Source: an uncultured Anaerolineae bacterium
GTDB taxonomy: Bacteria > Chloroflexota > Anaerolineae > Anaerolineales > Villigracilaceae
Reading direction: 5' to 3'
Assembly: GCA_903854805.1 (NCBI GenBank)
Contig: CAINXK010000126.1
Span: 1-31,987, forward strand
Length of the DNA: 31,987 bases
Shown: piece by piece, positions 7,971-16,666 of the stretch
Layout of the letters: each line of letters starts with the position of its first letter
Position numbering within the stretch: the first letter of the stretch is position 1
Position numbers and translations under genes: made by a program
The notes under the pieces: model-generated
What the model was told of the DNA's origin: nothing
Database searches by the model: none
What the model saw: only the letters and a program-made list of their open reading frames with translations

Positions 7971-8819
7971 CTAAAGTTGAAACTCAAAAACCGAATAACG
8001 CTCCCCGGTCAATTCAAATCCAATTTTCTTATACAACGCCAGTGAAGCGCGATTATCGCTTTGTGTATTAACAGTAAGCCTATGCAAGCCAGCACGCCTG
8101 CTTTGGGTAAGGAGATCCTGAACCAGCAAATAGCCAATCCCATGTCCCTGCATACCTGCTATTACAGCCAGACGTGCTAAATGTACTCCAAAGGAATTGC
8201 GGGTACTAATCTGGTACCCTATAATCTCGCCATTCAAAAGAGCAACAGTTGCAAAACCAGCCTGCATGAAACCAGATTGCAAAGCATAATATGAATTCCG
8301 CCATAAAAGGGCAAACCCAGAACTATCCACAACCGCAACATCTGATAAATCATGTTCAGTCATCGGTCGCAGAAACACGTTGGATGGAATTGGCCGCTGT
8401 TGAAAAATGGTGGATTTTTGTTCCAGTACTACGATTTGCTGTTTTTCCAGGAACCCACTACCTGCCAAAAGATCACTAAACCAATCGGCAACAGTAATAG
8501 CCGCCACCAATAGCCCGCGACCCCCTAAACTGGTTTTAGCATTTTCCCAAAGAACACGCCAGGCGTATTCTGACGACACATCCGAAGAATGCGCAAACAA
8601 ACGCAGCCAGGCCACTCCTTCAGGATCAGGCGGACAGGCCAGCGCCGCAACAACCACGCCGTTCTGCTCCAGAACCCAATATTCCGAGGAGCCAAGCCAG
8701 TCTAAGGGACCTCGCCAGTCCAAATGCCGGTGAACATGCGATTCGAAGTAAATCAGGTTTGCAATCGAAGTGTGATCAGCCTGACTCGCAGGACGGACTG
8801 CCAATTGAGCATTTATCAT
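7971..8819 (-). CDS. Double GNAT-fold N-acetyltransferase
   Basis: A 282-residue protein whose C-terminal half (about 147-282) is a GNAT domain: 'HLARLAVIAGMQGHGIGYLLV' with the acetyl-CoA pyrophosphate loop Q224-G229 (QGHGIG), and 'NRASLALYKKIGFELTGERY' at the end. The N-terminal half (about 5-140) has the length and secondary structure of a second, degenerate GNAT domain without a clear acetyl-CoA loop. It should transfer an acetyl group to an amine; the substrate is not evident. The ATG overlaps the TGA of the upstream TPR gene in an ATGA junction, and the V4R gene starts 7 bases after its stop, so the three are very probably co-transcribed. Confidence 0.85.
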   Translation of the reverse strand: MINAQLAVRPASQADHTSIANLIYFESHVHRHLDWRGPLDWLGSSEYWVLEQNGVVVAALACPPDPEGVAWLRLFAHSSDVSSEYAWRVLWENAKTSLGGRGLLVAAITVADWFSDLLAGSGFLEKQQIVVLEQKSTIFQQRPIPSNVFLRPMTEHDLSDVAVVDSSGFALLWRNSYYALQSGFMQAGFATVALLNGEIIGYQISTRNSFGVHLARLAVIAGMQGHGIGYLLVQDLLTQSRRAGLHRLTVNTQSDNRASLALYKKIGFELTGERYSVFEFQL

Positions 8820-9340
8820 ACTCGTAATCTTAACAGGTTTCGCAATACTTTTTGTTTAAGGGTGGGTTTCTTCACACCTGCCAATCCAAGCTGCATTGAA
8901 AGCAGGGCTTCCAGTGCCTTGCCCTTACGCAGCTGAACAATAGCGAGTGCCTGCATTACACTGGCGCGCATCTGGTCTTCCCCTGCCTTATCCAATGCAT
9001 CTGCAGCAAGTTTGTAACTTTGGGAACCTTCTGCCACGCGGCCCAATTCAATCAAAGCTGAAGCTTCGTTGGCAAAAGCCATCCCTTGCCGGCGAAAATC
9101 AGCGCTCGCGAAAAAGACCATGGAAGTACCATACGCCGCATCGAAAGAACCCTGGGCATCTCCAGATTGTAAAAGAGCTACGCTCTGGTTGTTTTTCATC
9201 TCAGCGGCATCCAAAGCATTCCCCTGGGCCTGAAAAACAGACGCAGCTTCGCCAAAAAGACGCGCTGCGCTAATGTAATCGCCATCCTGATATACCCTTT
9301 TCGCATTCGCGACCAGGTCATTCACATCCGAAGTGACCAT
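8816..9340 (-). CDS. Tetratricopeptide-repeat protein
   Basis: A 174-residue helical protein built of TPR-like units: 'LVANAKRVYQDGDYISAARLFGEAASVF', 'DAAEMKNNQSVALLQSGDAQGSFDAA', 'GMAFANEASALIELGRVAEGSQSYKLAADAL' and 'RASVMQALAIVQLRKGKALEALLSM'. Such repeats make protein-protein contacts. It has no signal peptide and probably works in the cytoplasm as a scaffold. An ATG at 9340 with GAGG seven bases upstream is favoured over a TTG five codons earlier. It lies 42 bases downstream of the tandem-HTH regulator and overlaps the GNAT gene. The C-terminus is basic (KKPTLKQKVLRNLLRLRV). Confidence 0.82.
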   Translation of the reverse strand: MVTSDVNDLVANAKRVYQDGDYISAARLFGEAASVFQAQGNALDAAEMKNNQSVALLQSGDAQGSFDAAYGTSMVFFASADFRRQGMAFANEASALIELGRVAEGSQSYKLAADALDKAGEDQMRASVMQALAIVQLRKGKALEALLSMQLGLAGVKKPTLKQKVLRNLLRLRV

Positions 9341-9382
9341 GTCTTTTCCTCGCAATATACAAAATGCACGCTCACCTATTTA

Positions 9383-10060
9383 CTATAGTGTGATCTCAAG
9401 CAAACTTTCAGCCACAGAACGCAGCTTCTCCGTGGAAAGTTGGCTTAAATTGAGCACAAGATCCAGGTATGGACGGTTTACCGGCATACACACAAAAGCG
9501 CGTAGCTCTGGAGAGAGTTTTAAAAATTCCTGAATGGCAGCCTGGTCATTCATCCACCTGCCTACCGGACCATTCTGGTCGAAGAATGTTTCTACACGTC
9601 CACCAATGACCACAAGTATGGCTTCCAGCTCTGGCAATGGGATGGCATGATCCCCTTGTTCAAAACCATTCAAACGTCCCTGCGAAATCCCTGTCTCAAA
9701 AGACAGTCCCTTAATCGAGATGCTTGCTTGCAGACGTTTCTGGCGCAACAGCGCTCCGATAATACGCTGTCGCAGCGAAACCAACTGAGCCAGATTAATC
9801 GGTTCAGTACGTGCACTATCATCAGAAAGCGCTTCACCACTCCAAAAATGCTGGATAGGCAGGTTAAGATAATAAGCCAGTACTTCCAGCTCAGGCAGTG
9901 ATGGGGCCTTCCGACCTTCCTCGTAAGCACGCAACAACGCCGGAGAAATGCCCATAGCCTTGGCCACTTCAGTGACTGTTTTGCGCGCTGCCATGCGGGC
10001 ATCTCGGATCAAAACGCCCAGTTTGCGAGTGCGAAGGGTGATCTGTACTTGCAGGCTCAT
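9383..10060 (-). CDS. Regulator with two XRE-type helix-turn-helix domains
   Basis: This 225-residue protein has two Cro/CI-like domains in tandem. The first (about 11-70) reads 'LGVLIRDARMAARKTVTEV' then 'GISPALLRAYEEGRKAPSLPELEVLAYYL'; the second (about 93-152) reads 'LRQRIIGALLRQKRLQASIS' then 'TGISQGRLNGFEQGDHAIPLPELEAILVVI'. The C-terminal 70 residues include 'MNDQAAIQEFLKLSPELRAFVCMPVNRPYLDLVLNL', not a domain I recognise. Two HTH units in one chain could read a two-part operator as a monomer. It is the first gene of a same-strand series with the TPR, GNAT and V4R genes, behind a TATAAT 56 bases upstream, so autoregulation is plausible but not shown. Confidence 0.85.
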   Translation of the reverse strand: MSLQVQITLRTRKLGVLIRDARMAARKTVTEVAKAMGISPALLRAYEEGRKAPSLPELEVLAYYLNLPIQHFWSGEALSDDSARTEPINLAQLVSLRQRIIGALLRQKRLQASISIKGLSFETGISQGRLNGFEQGDHAIPLPELEAILVVIGGRVETFFDQNGPVGRWMNDQAAIQEFLKLSPELRAFVCMPVNRPYLDLVLNLSQLSTEKLRSVAESLLEITL

Positions 10061-10116
10061 AATGGTTTTCCAGTGAAATCAGGCATTATTCTGTTACTCA
10101 TCGGTGAACTTTTCCA

Positions 10117-10122
10117 ATTATA
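10117..10122 (-). promoter_or_regulatory. -10 box (TATAAT) upstream of the tandem-HTH operon
   Basis: A perfect TATAAT reads on the - strand, 56 bases before the regulator ATG at 10060. No strong -35 is present at 16-18 bases. It is the best promoter candidate in the 156-base gap downstream of cpaF. Confidence 0.45.
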
Positions 10123-10216
10123 CCCGACAACCTTAGCGCACAAACTTTTACAACAGGTAAGGGAAACGAGGCGTATCAGCCTTTGTCTTTCGACCCCAGC
10201 ATTTATTGGTCTGACG

Positions 10217-11527
10217 TTAACGCCGCCTGAGCATATCACCCATATTTGCGCCAAAAATCTCTGGAGGTAGTTTGAATCCAGCAGCCTCAAGGCGCGGTGT
10301 AAACAATGGACGGATGCCGGTTGGTTTTAATTGTCCAATTATTTTTCCGTCCTGACTCATACCAGTCTGCTCAAAACGGAAGACTTCAGTCAAAACGATG
10401 GTATCGCCTTCCATACCCGCCACTTCGGTAATCGATGTTACCTTGCGGGAGCCATCTTTAAGACGTGTCTGCTGAACAATTAGATCAATGGCAGCCGAAA
10501 CTTGCTGGCGAATCACCTTGATCGGCAAATCCATGCCAGCCATGAGCACCATTGTTTCAGTTCGAGATAGTGCATCGCGCGGGGTATTTGCATGCAACGT
10601 TGTCAAAGAACCATCATGCCCGGTATTCATCGCCTGAAGCATATCCAAAGTTTCGCCACCGCGGCATTCGCCTACGATGATACGGTCGGGTCGCATGCGC
10701 AAAGAATTACGCACAAGATCACGAATTGTTACCTGGCCCTTGCCGTCTATACTGGCAGCTTTCGTCTCAAGCCGGACAACATGTTCCTGCTGGAGCTGAA
10801 GTTCGGCGGCATCTTCAATCGTGACAATTCGTTCGGTCTCAGGAATCAGGCTGGAAAGAACATTCAGCAAGGTGGTTTTCCCTGAGCCAGTACCTCCCGA
10901 AACAATAATATTCAAACGACTGATTACACAGGCTTTTAGGAACTCAGCCATCGGTGCCGAGATGGATCCGAATTCGACCAGCTGTTCCATACTCAATTTG
11001 TCTTTACGAAATTTCCGGATCGTAATGGATGCACCGTCAATTGCCACTGGCGGGATCACTGCATTAACACGGGATCCATCGGGTAGTCGGGCATCAACCG
11101 TTGGAGAATCCGCATCGATATGCCGGCCAAGCGGAAGAATGATACGATCAATTACGCGTAAAACACCCTGGTTGTTTTCAAAAGTCACACCAGTCTTGAT
11201 TAGTTTGCCTTTTTTCTCAACATATACTTTTTTAGGGCCATTCACCATAACTTCGCTGACGTCTGGGTCATCGAGCAGCGGTTGGATTGGTCCAAAGCCC
11301 AGAATGTCGTCTTTAACTTCTATCATCAGCTGCTGGCGGATCGAATTAGGCACATTCGCAGGCATGCGAGCAAAGATTTCTTCCAGCTTTTTATGGACAA
11401 ACGCTTCCCGTAGAGAATATTCTGGGCTTTCGGCCTCCATCTCGCGTGTCAAACTTTCTGTCACGAAATGTTTCAACCTTAATAGATCGGCTGATGACAA
11501 GCCCGTCGAAGATGAAAGTACACTCAT
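10217..11527 (-). CDS. cpaF: CpaF/TadA-type secretion ATPase
   Basis: A 436-residue hexameric ATPase of the type II/IV secretion superfamily that drives tight-adherence (Flp) pilus assembly or related secretion. It has an N-terminal domain ('[22 protein letters not shown]'), Walker [10 protein letters not shown] (211-219), the Asp box region '[14 protein letters not shown]', Walker B 'RIIVGECRG' (282-290, Glu287) and the His box '[15 protein letters not shown]' (302-316). Length and motifs match CpaF closely. The unusual part is context: no TadB, TadC, CpaB, CpaC, CpaE or pilin gene is adjacent, only a 99-residue protein immediately upstream whose TGA overlaps this ATG. The rest of a Tad system, if present, must be elsewhere. 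Confidence 0.93.
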   Translation of the reverse strand: MSVLSSSTGLSSADLLRLKHFVTESLTREMEAESPEYSLREAFVHKKLEEIFARMPANVPNSIRQQLMIEVKDDILGFGPIQPLLDDPDVSEVMVNGPKKVYVEKKGKLIKTGVTFENNQGVLRVIDRIILPLGRHIDADSPTVDARLPDGSRVNAVIPPVAIDGASITIRKFRKDKLSMEQLVEFGSISAPMAEFLKACVISRLNIIVSGGTGSGKTTLLNVLSSLIPETERIVTIEDAAELQLQQEHVVRLETKAASIDGKGQVTIRDLVRNSLRMRPDRIIVGECRGGETLDMLQAMNTGHDGSLTTLHANTPRDALSRTETMVLMAGMDLPIKVIRQQVSAAIDLIVQQTRLKDGSRKVTSITEVAGMEGDTIVLTEVFRFEQTGMSQDGKIIGQLKPTGIRPLFTPRLEAAGFKLPPEIFGANMGDMLRRR

Positions 11528-11823
11528 TTTATATCTCCCGAAGATAGACCATCTTCCTTCGGAATTACCCAGACAATTTGGCTACGCGCGATACTCAAAA
11601 AATCTGTTTCAAAAAGTAAAGCACCATCGTTGCCTAATACCCTGGCATTCGTTACGGCAATGAAGGGCTCCGTGCGGTCCAACTCATCTTTCAAACGACC
11701 ATCCATGCGGATATGGATAAAACCTTCAATTCGGTGCGTGGTTGTTTGGATAACTGCAGGAACAGCAGACTTGGAAATAATGTCTGTAAAATATTTCCCT
11801 TTTTCGTTAAACTCCAGTGTCAT
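11524..11823 (-). CDS. Small conserved protein coupled to cpaF (DUF6812-like)
   Basis: A 99-residue soluble protein with no signal peptide or membrane helix. Its core alternates short strands: 'PAVIQTTTHRIEGFIHIRMDGRLKDEL', 'EPFIAVTNARVLGNDG' and 'FETDFLSIARSQIVWVIP'. This resembles a small beta domain I associate, without being able to verify it, with DUF6812 in Chloroflexi genomes. Function is unknown. AGAGGA lies five bases before the ATG, and the stop overlaps the cpaF start (ATGA), so it is the first gene of a two-gene unit and its amount is tied to that of the ATPase. It could be an accessory or regulatory partner of CpaF; that is inference from position only. Confidence 0.75.
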   Translation of the reverse strand: MTLEFNEKGKYFTDIISKSAVPAVIQTTTHRIEGFIHIRMDGRLKDELDRTEPFIAVTNARVLGNDGALLFETDFLSIARSQIVWVIPKEDGLSSGDIK

Positions 11824-11949
11824 GATTTCCTCTCACTCAATGGCGGTTGCGACGAGCACTATTGAAAATTGTTCGCACTATTTTCGAGACCTTTTTCAGG
11901 TTTTAAATAATTACTATTTTCGGACATCTATTCATGACGTTAATCGCTC

Positions 11950-11975
11950 AAAAATAGCTTGTCTGGCGCACAAGC
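11950..11975 (-). terminator. Probable intrinsic terminator after the response regulator operon
   Basis: On the - strand GCTTGT and ACAAGC form a six-base-pair stem around a seven-base loop (11975-11957), followed immediately by TATTTTT. The stem is short, so strength is modest. It lies about 100 bases after the response regulator stop and before the CpaF pair, in a 253-base gap where no other gene was seen. Confidence 0.4.
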
Positions 11976-12076
11976 ATTAATCATGGATAGGCAAAAATAG
12001 GTGCCAAAAAAATACTAAATGACTTACCGTTGTCCGCCAACAAATCAAGCATGGTAATATAACGAAGCCGGCAACG

Positions 12077-12772
12077 TTATCCTTCTACAGGAGGCATTAG
12101 ATACCCAAGACCAGAGCGGGTAACAATATGCTTGGGAGCGTGCGCATCATCTTCCAGCTTCTGGCGTAGGCGCGCAATGCTAACCCACAAAATTTCCTTA
12201 TCATTCCGATATTCTGCCCCCCAGACGCTGGAAAGCAGGTCTTCTGCGCTCATGACGATACCAACGTTATGCGTAAACTGGAGCAAGAGGCGGTATTCGG
12301 TAGCAGAAAGGAACACCAATTGGTTACCACGCCAGACCTCGGCCCGGGCGAAATCGATCCGCAGGTTATCATGCACAAAAAAACGGCTCTGGTTGACATC
12401 TTTTGAAACTTGCGAACGCCTCAAAACCGCACGGACACGTGCCAATAACTCAGTAGCAGAGAAGGGCTTAACGAGATAATCATCTGCGCCCATATCCAAA
12501 CCGCGCACACGATCTTGCTCTTCGCCTTTCGCGGTCAAAATTATTATGGGGACATTTGAAAACTGCCGAATCCGCTGACAGGCGGCAAAGCCATCCAGAT
12601 TGGGCATCATCACATCCATCAGGATCAAGTCCACCGGATCGGAAGAAAATACTTCAACAGCCTGAAGACCATCCGCAGCTGAAATTACATCGTATCCATC
12701 CGAGCGTAGGTTCGCTTCCAGCAGGCGAAGATAACGAGGCTCATCATCAACGATTAAAATTTTAGTGGTCAT
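12077..12772 (-). CDS. OmpR-family response regulator
   Basis: A 231-residue two-domain regulator. The receiver (1-120) has the acidic pocket D9/D10, phospho-acceptor D53 ('LILMDVMMP'), T80 and K102 ('LVKPF'). The C-terminal winged helix (about 135-228) has the OmpR/PhoB pattern 'LSATEYRLLLQFTHNVGIVMSAEDLLSSVWG' and 'VSIARLRQKLEDD' ending 'TRSGLGYLMPP'. An ATG at 12772 with AAGGAG upstream is preferred over a longer start 15 codons earlier. The start lies 11 bases inside the end of the preceding histidine kinase gene. Two kinases precede it in the same unit, so it probably receives phosphate from one or both. Target genes are unknown. Confidence 0.93.
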   Translation of the reverse strand: MTTKILIVDDEPRYLRLLEANLRSDGYDVISAADGLQAVEVFSSDPVDLILMDVMMPNLDGFAACQRIRQFSNVPIIILTAKGEEQDRVRGLDMGADDYLVKPFSATELLARVRAVLRRSQVSKDVNQSRFFVHDNLRIDFARAEVWRGNQLVFLSATEYRLLLQFTHNVGIVMSAEDLLSSVWGAEYRNDKEILWVSIARLRQKLEDDAHAPKHIVTRSGLGYLMPPVEG

Positions 12773-13979
12773 ATTCTTCTCCTTCAGAACTGGTTGCTGG
12801 CTCAACAGGAAGATCAATCAGAAAAACCGTACCGGACCCTGGTTCAGATTCTACTGACATTTTGCCTCCGTGAGCAGTAATAATTTTATTACAAATAAAC
12901 AAACCTAAGCCCGAACCACTGCCACCCTGCCCAGGAACGCGAAAAAAACGTTTGAACAAGTTGGGCAAATGTTCAGGCGTTATCCCGGGTCCATTATCTG
13001 CAAAACTGATGCGATAATTGCCGGCAACCTCTGATAAAGAAATCGTAACTGGTGCTCCAGGGGCGTATTTTGCAGCATTAATAAAAAGGTTGCTCAACAC
13101 CTGGGCAATACGCACACTATCAATCTGAACCACAGGCCTGATTGGAAAATTCAATTTCACCTGCAAGTCTTTCGATCGCGCCTGTGCACGGGTGGCGGTC
13201 TCCACGATTAGAGTATCCAAACGGGCTGGTTGAAATTTCATCGGCAGGGTATTACTCTGCAGACGAGCTGATTCGAGCACGTTTTCGATCAGAGTTGTTA
13301 AATGATCAGCCTCTTCTTCGATAATAGTCAAGAATTCCCGACGTGTTGTTTCATCCCATTCAGTATCCTGGCGTAATAGCGTGGTCGAATAGCCTTTTAT
13401 AAATCCTAGTGGAGTACGCAATTCGTGCGAAATAGTCGCTATGAAGTCGTCTTGCAACGCCAATAAGCGCCGGGCTTCCTCGAGCGCCAAAATGTCTTCA
13501 TTTAATTTTTTCCGTTCAAATAACCCGGCAAATTGCGATGCAATATAGCGGGCATGCAAAATATGTCCAGCGCTATAGGATGGTCCACCAAAGCGAACAA
13601 ATACCATCGCACCATATAAACCAGTTGACGTTCGTAGCGGAAGCCCCAAAAGGTAAGGCTGCCTAAGCCGATCTTTCTTGGGGTATGATTTTTTGGGTTC
13701 TTGCATCACAATTTCATTCCGATCCATCACCTGGGTGGCAATTTCCACTCCCCAGGCCGCGTCAGCACCTGCCGATTGACCACGACCGACAGCCCGCGCA
13801 TATACGATTTCAGTCAACCTACTGGCTTCCTGTTCAGCTACAAACAAAACCAGATTGTCAAAAATAAATATCGAATACACCAGGGCAAGCACTTCATCAA
13901 GCGCTTGCTTCCAATCGCCGCGTTGGGTAACAATCTCAGCGATCGCCAGATAATCAAAAATTCCTTCGCGAGTGGACAA
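12762..13979 (-). CDS. GAF-domain sensor histidine kinase
   Basis: A 405-residue soluble kinase. A GAF-like sensor occupies residues 5-155 ('TQRGDWKQALDEVLALVYSIF' to 'ARYIASQFAGLFE'). The HisKA domain has phospho-acceptor His185 in 'FIATISHELRTPLGFIKGYS', and the ATPase domain has the N box 'NLFINAAKYAPG', G1 'FADNGPGI' and G2 'GGSGSGLGLFI'. No membrane segment is seen, so it senses a cytoplasmic signal. The start appears to be TTG at 13979, one base after the TGA of the upstream MshEN-kinase; no ATG lies near the start of homology. It overlaps the response regulator gene and is the likely main partner kinase for it. Confidence 0.9.
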   Translation of the reverse strand: MSTREGIFDYLAIAEIVTQRGDWKQALDEVLALVYSIFIFDNLVLFVAEQEASRLTEIVYARAVGRGQSAGADAAWGVEIATQVMDRNEIVMQEPKKSYPKKDRLRQPYLLGLPLRTSTGLYGAMVFVRFGGPSYSAGHILHARYIASQFAGLFERKKLNEDILALEEARRLLALQDDFIATISHELRTPLGFIKGYSTTLLRQDTEWDETTRREFLTIIEEEADHLTTLIENVLESARLQSNTLPMKFQPARLDTLIVETATRAQARSKDLQVKLNFPIRPVVQIDSVRIAQVLSNLFINAAKYAPGAPVTISLSEVAGNYRISFADNGPGITPEHLPNLFKRFFRVPGQGGSGSGLGLFICNKIITAHGGKMSVESEPGSGTVFLIDLPVEPATSSEGEEYDH

Positions 13980-13980
13980 A

Positions 13981-15012
13981 TCAGGCTGCCTTTATGTCTA
14001 GCAACGGGAAAGAAATCGTAGTTCCTTTGTCAATTTCTGATTGGACATCAATGATGGAGCCGTGCGCTTCAATAATTTGCAAAACAAGGGTCAAACCCAA
14101 ACCAGTGCCACCGTATCGGCGAGTGACTGAACCGTCCAATTGGTGAAACGGTTCAAATATTTCCTTGATACGGTCTTTTGAAATACCAATCCCAGTATCA
14201 GATACTGAAACAGTGACCATGTTATTAGCAACCGTGTCTTTTACGATGTTTAGACTGACTTTACCACCCGGATTGGAAAATTTAATGGCATTATCCAATA
14301 ATTGAGTAATGACCCAAATTATTTTCTCTTCATCCGCCTGAACAATTGGCAAATCCGGTTCCAGATTAACCTGCAAAATCAATTGGTGATCATCAGCACG
14401 CGTCTTAAATCTTTCAAACACCTTCAAGGCTACTTGCTTCAGTTCCACATTCCCCATTGTCAATGTCATCTGACCGCGCGAAGCCTGCGAAAAGAGGATC
14501 AAATCATCAATCAGTGTCTGCAGGCGCAAAGAAGATTGCAAGGACACCCCCAACGCTTTTTTCTGGTCAGAATTCAAATCGCCCAGGGATTCTGTATACA
14601 GCAAATCAAGATAACCACGAACATGGGTAAGTGGCGTCCGAAGTTCGTGCGAAATATTAGCAATAATATTAGCCTTCAACTGGCTGCTCTCAGAAAGACG
14701 GCGAAGTGCTTCTTCTAATTCGATGGTACGTTGTTGAACACGCAACTCCAGGTTGTGATTTGCATCTTCCAAGGCAGTACGCAGGTGCATGATCTGCTCT
14801 GTAACAGCCCAATCGAGCGTGGCACGGTCAAGGAAACCTAATTCCATAATTGCCTGACCCAAGAGAAGCTGCTGGCCTTTATCCATGCCATTAAGTTGAT
14901 ATGCAAGCGCCTGCTGCAACTGTTCGTTACTGAGCAAACCCATGTCCACCAGCTGGTCACCCAGGCGGGGAACTAATAACTCAGGGCTGATCATTTTAGG
15001 AAGATTCACCAT
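13981..15012 (-). CDS. Soluble histidine kinase with an MshEN-like N-terminal domain
   Basis: A 343-residue kinase. Residues 16-39 match the 24-residue MshEN motif position for position: Arg16, Leu17, Gly18, Leu21, Val22, Gly25, Leu26, Leu27, Leu32, Leu36 and Gln39. A second copy at 50-73 (Leu51, Gly52, Gly59, Leu61, Leu66, Gln73) lacks only the leading Arg. MshEN domains, found on secretion and pilus ATPases, bind c-di-GMP. A coiled-coil stretch (77-110) leads to the HisKA domain with His122 ('ANISHELRTPLTHVRGY') and an ATPase domain ('QLLDNAIKFSNPGG', 'VSDTGIGIS', 'YGGTGLGLTLV'). No membrane helix is seen. An ATG at 15012 has AAGGA four bases upstream. It sits between the amidohydrolase and the GAF kinase, six and one bases apart. 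c-di-GMP sensing is inference. Confidence 0.88.
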   Translation of the reverse strand: MVNLPKMISPELLVPRLGDQLVDMGLLSNEQLQQALAYQLNGMDKGQQLLLGQAIMELGFLDRATLDWAVTEQIMHLRTALEDANHNLELRVQQRTIELEEALRRLSESSQLKANIIANISHELRTPLTHVRGYLDLLYTESLGDLNSDQKKALGVSLQSSLRLQTLIDDLILFSQASRGQMTLTMGNVELKQVALKVFERFKTRADDHQLILQVNLEPDLPIVQADEEKIIWVITQLLDNAIKFSNPGGKVSLNIVKDTVANNMVTVSVSDTGIGISKDRIKEIFEPFHQLDGSVTRRYGGTGLGLTLVLQIIEAHGSIIDVQSEIDKGTTISFPLLDIKAA

Positions 15013-15018
15013 TATTCC

Positions 15019-16599
15019 TTAATCCTCCCAAAGCCATTCGCCACCCAGCATCGTGGCAGATGACCGCATATCCAATAGATCATCCACCGGACACGTAAAT
15101 GGATCTTCGTCCAGCACAATTAGATCTGCGAAGTGTCCTGGCGAAAGCCGTCCGAGGCAATCTTCAACTCCAGCAGCATAAGCAGCACCGGTAGTATAGC
15201 CTTCGAGTGCCTCGCGCATGGAAAGACACTGTTCTGGATGCCACCCAGCAGAACCAGGAACACCATCTGCTCGACGACGTGTAACAGCAGCGTGCAATCC
15301 CCAAAACGGGTTCGGAGCTTCCACCGGAGCATCAGAGCCAAAAGCAAGCACCGCACCAGAATCTAACTGCGTACGCCAGGAATAGGCCAGTTCCACACGC
15401 TCGCCCCAATATTTTTCAGCAACTAACATATCTGATGTAGCATGGATAGGCTGCATGGATGCAATAATTCCAAGTTTGCCCAATTTCTGAGCATCATCAC
15501 GATGAAGGATTTGTACATGTTCGATGCGATGTCGCAGAGCTGGTAATCCGCGCTCGCGCTCATAAACACGCAGTTGAGCATAACCATCCAGAATTTCATG
15601 CAAAGCCCGGTCTCCAATAGCGTGGCCAGTCATACTCAGGCCCACATCAGCTGCCTGCCGGCCATATTCAAAAAATTGTTCACCATCCATATTCAGAATA
15701 CCCCTATTTCCCGGCTCATTCAAGTAGGGTTTCAGCATCGCTGCAGTTCGAGGACCAAGCGCCCCATCCATAAACACCTTGACCGAGCCAATCCGCAGAT
15801 TCTGGCTGCCAAAACCTGTTCTCAAACCAAGCGCGGCAGCATAAGGTAGCAAATCCAACGGTACGCTTTTGGTAACGCGGAGTTTGAGACGCTGGCTGTT
15901 ATCCAGGATTTGCAGCGCCATAAAGGCAGTGCGATAATCAAAATCATGCGCTCCAGTCAGTCCCAATTTCCAAAGGTTGGGCAGAGCAGCTTCAATTGCT
16001 CCTGCGACGTAAGATTCATCGGGAGCTGGCAGAACCAGTTCTACAATTTGCATGGCAGACTCAAGCAAAATACCATTTGGCTGACCATCTTCGGTTCGCA
16101 AAATTTTGCCATTCAGCGGATCTGGAGTACCATGTCCAATCCCTGCCAGCCTCAGTGCAAGTGTGTTTGCCCAGGAAACATGCAAAGATTTTCCTGTAAG
16201 ATAAACGGGGTGGTTTGGAGCAATCAAATCCAATTCGGCGGCACTGGGAAATTCTCCCCCCCAATCGTTGTGCTGCCAGCCATGCCCAAGTATCCAATCT
16301 CCGGGTTGAGTTTCCGCAACACGTTTGGATATGCGCTGCAGCGCTTCTGCCTTTGTGGATGTCTCCACGTCCACTTTTTGCAAACTGAGCGCATAATGCA
16401 TCAAATGCATGTGCGCGTCGGTAAGCCCAGGCAAAATCACTCGGCCACCCATGTCCTGACGACTAACACGAGTGCCAAAAGCATCCAGCAGCTCTGGCCC
16501 GCCAAGAGCAGCTACTTTATCACGGTCAATTACCAGTACAGATGCATCCGGGCGAAATTGGTCGAAACTATGGATAGTGGCGTTATAAAGTATTTTCAT
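15019..16599 (-). CDS. Amidohydrolase, YtcJ-like (amidohydrolase 3 family)
   Basis: A 526-residue metal-dependent hydrolase. Metal ligands are visible: 'DAHMH' (His63, His65), the bridging lysine in 'GSVKVFMDGALG' (Lys274), 'TGHAIGDRA' (His326), 'RIEHVQ' (His361) and 'FGSDAPVE' (Asp423). The N- and C-terminal beta-sandwich pieces ('VILPGLTDAHMH' entry and 'GHFADLIVLDEDPF' exit) and the overall length match the YtcJ-like group, exoenzymes of unknown substrate related to N-substituted formamide deformylase. No signal peptide is seen. It lies 67 bases after parB and six bases before the MshEN-kinase, an odd insertion in a par/signalling unit. Confidence 0.9.
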   Translation of the reverse strand: MKILYNATIHSFDQFRPDASVLVIDRDKVAALGGPELLDAFGTRVSRQDMGGRVILPGLTDAHMHLMHYALSLQKVDVETSTKAEALQRISKRVAETQPGDWILGHGWQHNDWGGEFPSAAELDLIAPNHPVYLTGKSLHVSWANTLALRLAGIGHGTPDPLNGKILRTEDGQPNGILLESAMQIVELVLPAPDESYVAGAIEAALPNLWKLGLTGAHDFDYRTAFMALQILDNSQRLKLRVTKSVPLDLLPYAAALGLRTGFGSQNLRIGSVKVFMDGALGPRTAAMLKPYLNEPGNRGILNMDGEQFFEYGRQAADVGLSMTGHAIGDRALHEILDGYAQLRVYERERGLPALRHRIEHVQILHRDDAQKLGKLGIIASMQPIHATSDMLVAEKYWGERVELAYSWRTQLDSGAVLAFGSDAPVEAPNPFWGLHAAVTRRRADGVPGSAGWHPEQCLSMREALEGYTTGAAYAAGVEDCLGRLSPGHFADLIVLDEDPFTCPVDDLLDMRSSATMLGGEWLWED

Positions 16600-16666
16600 A
16601 GATATTCCAAAAAATCAATACCATGGACCAAATATTTTCAGCAAATGCCTGATTCAACCTGCTTTA

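Noticed and set aside
10821..11663. 280-codon open frame on the + strand opposite cpaF
   Set aside because: It lies antisense to clear ATPase motifs, has a low-complexity Ser/Arg/Ile composition and no ribosome-binding site; a shadow of the real gene.
12061..12078. AACGAAGCCGGCAACGTT palindrome-like sequence at the end of the response regulator gene
   Set aside because: The stem is interrupted by mismatched AA pairs and no T-run follows; the hairpin at 11950-11975 is a better terminator.
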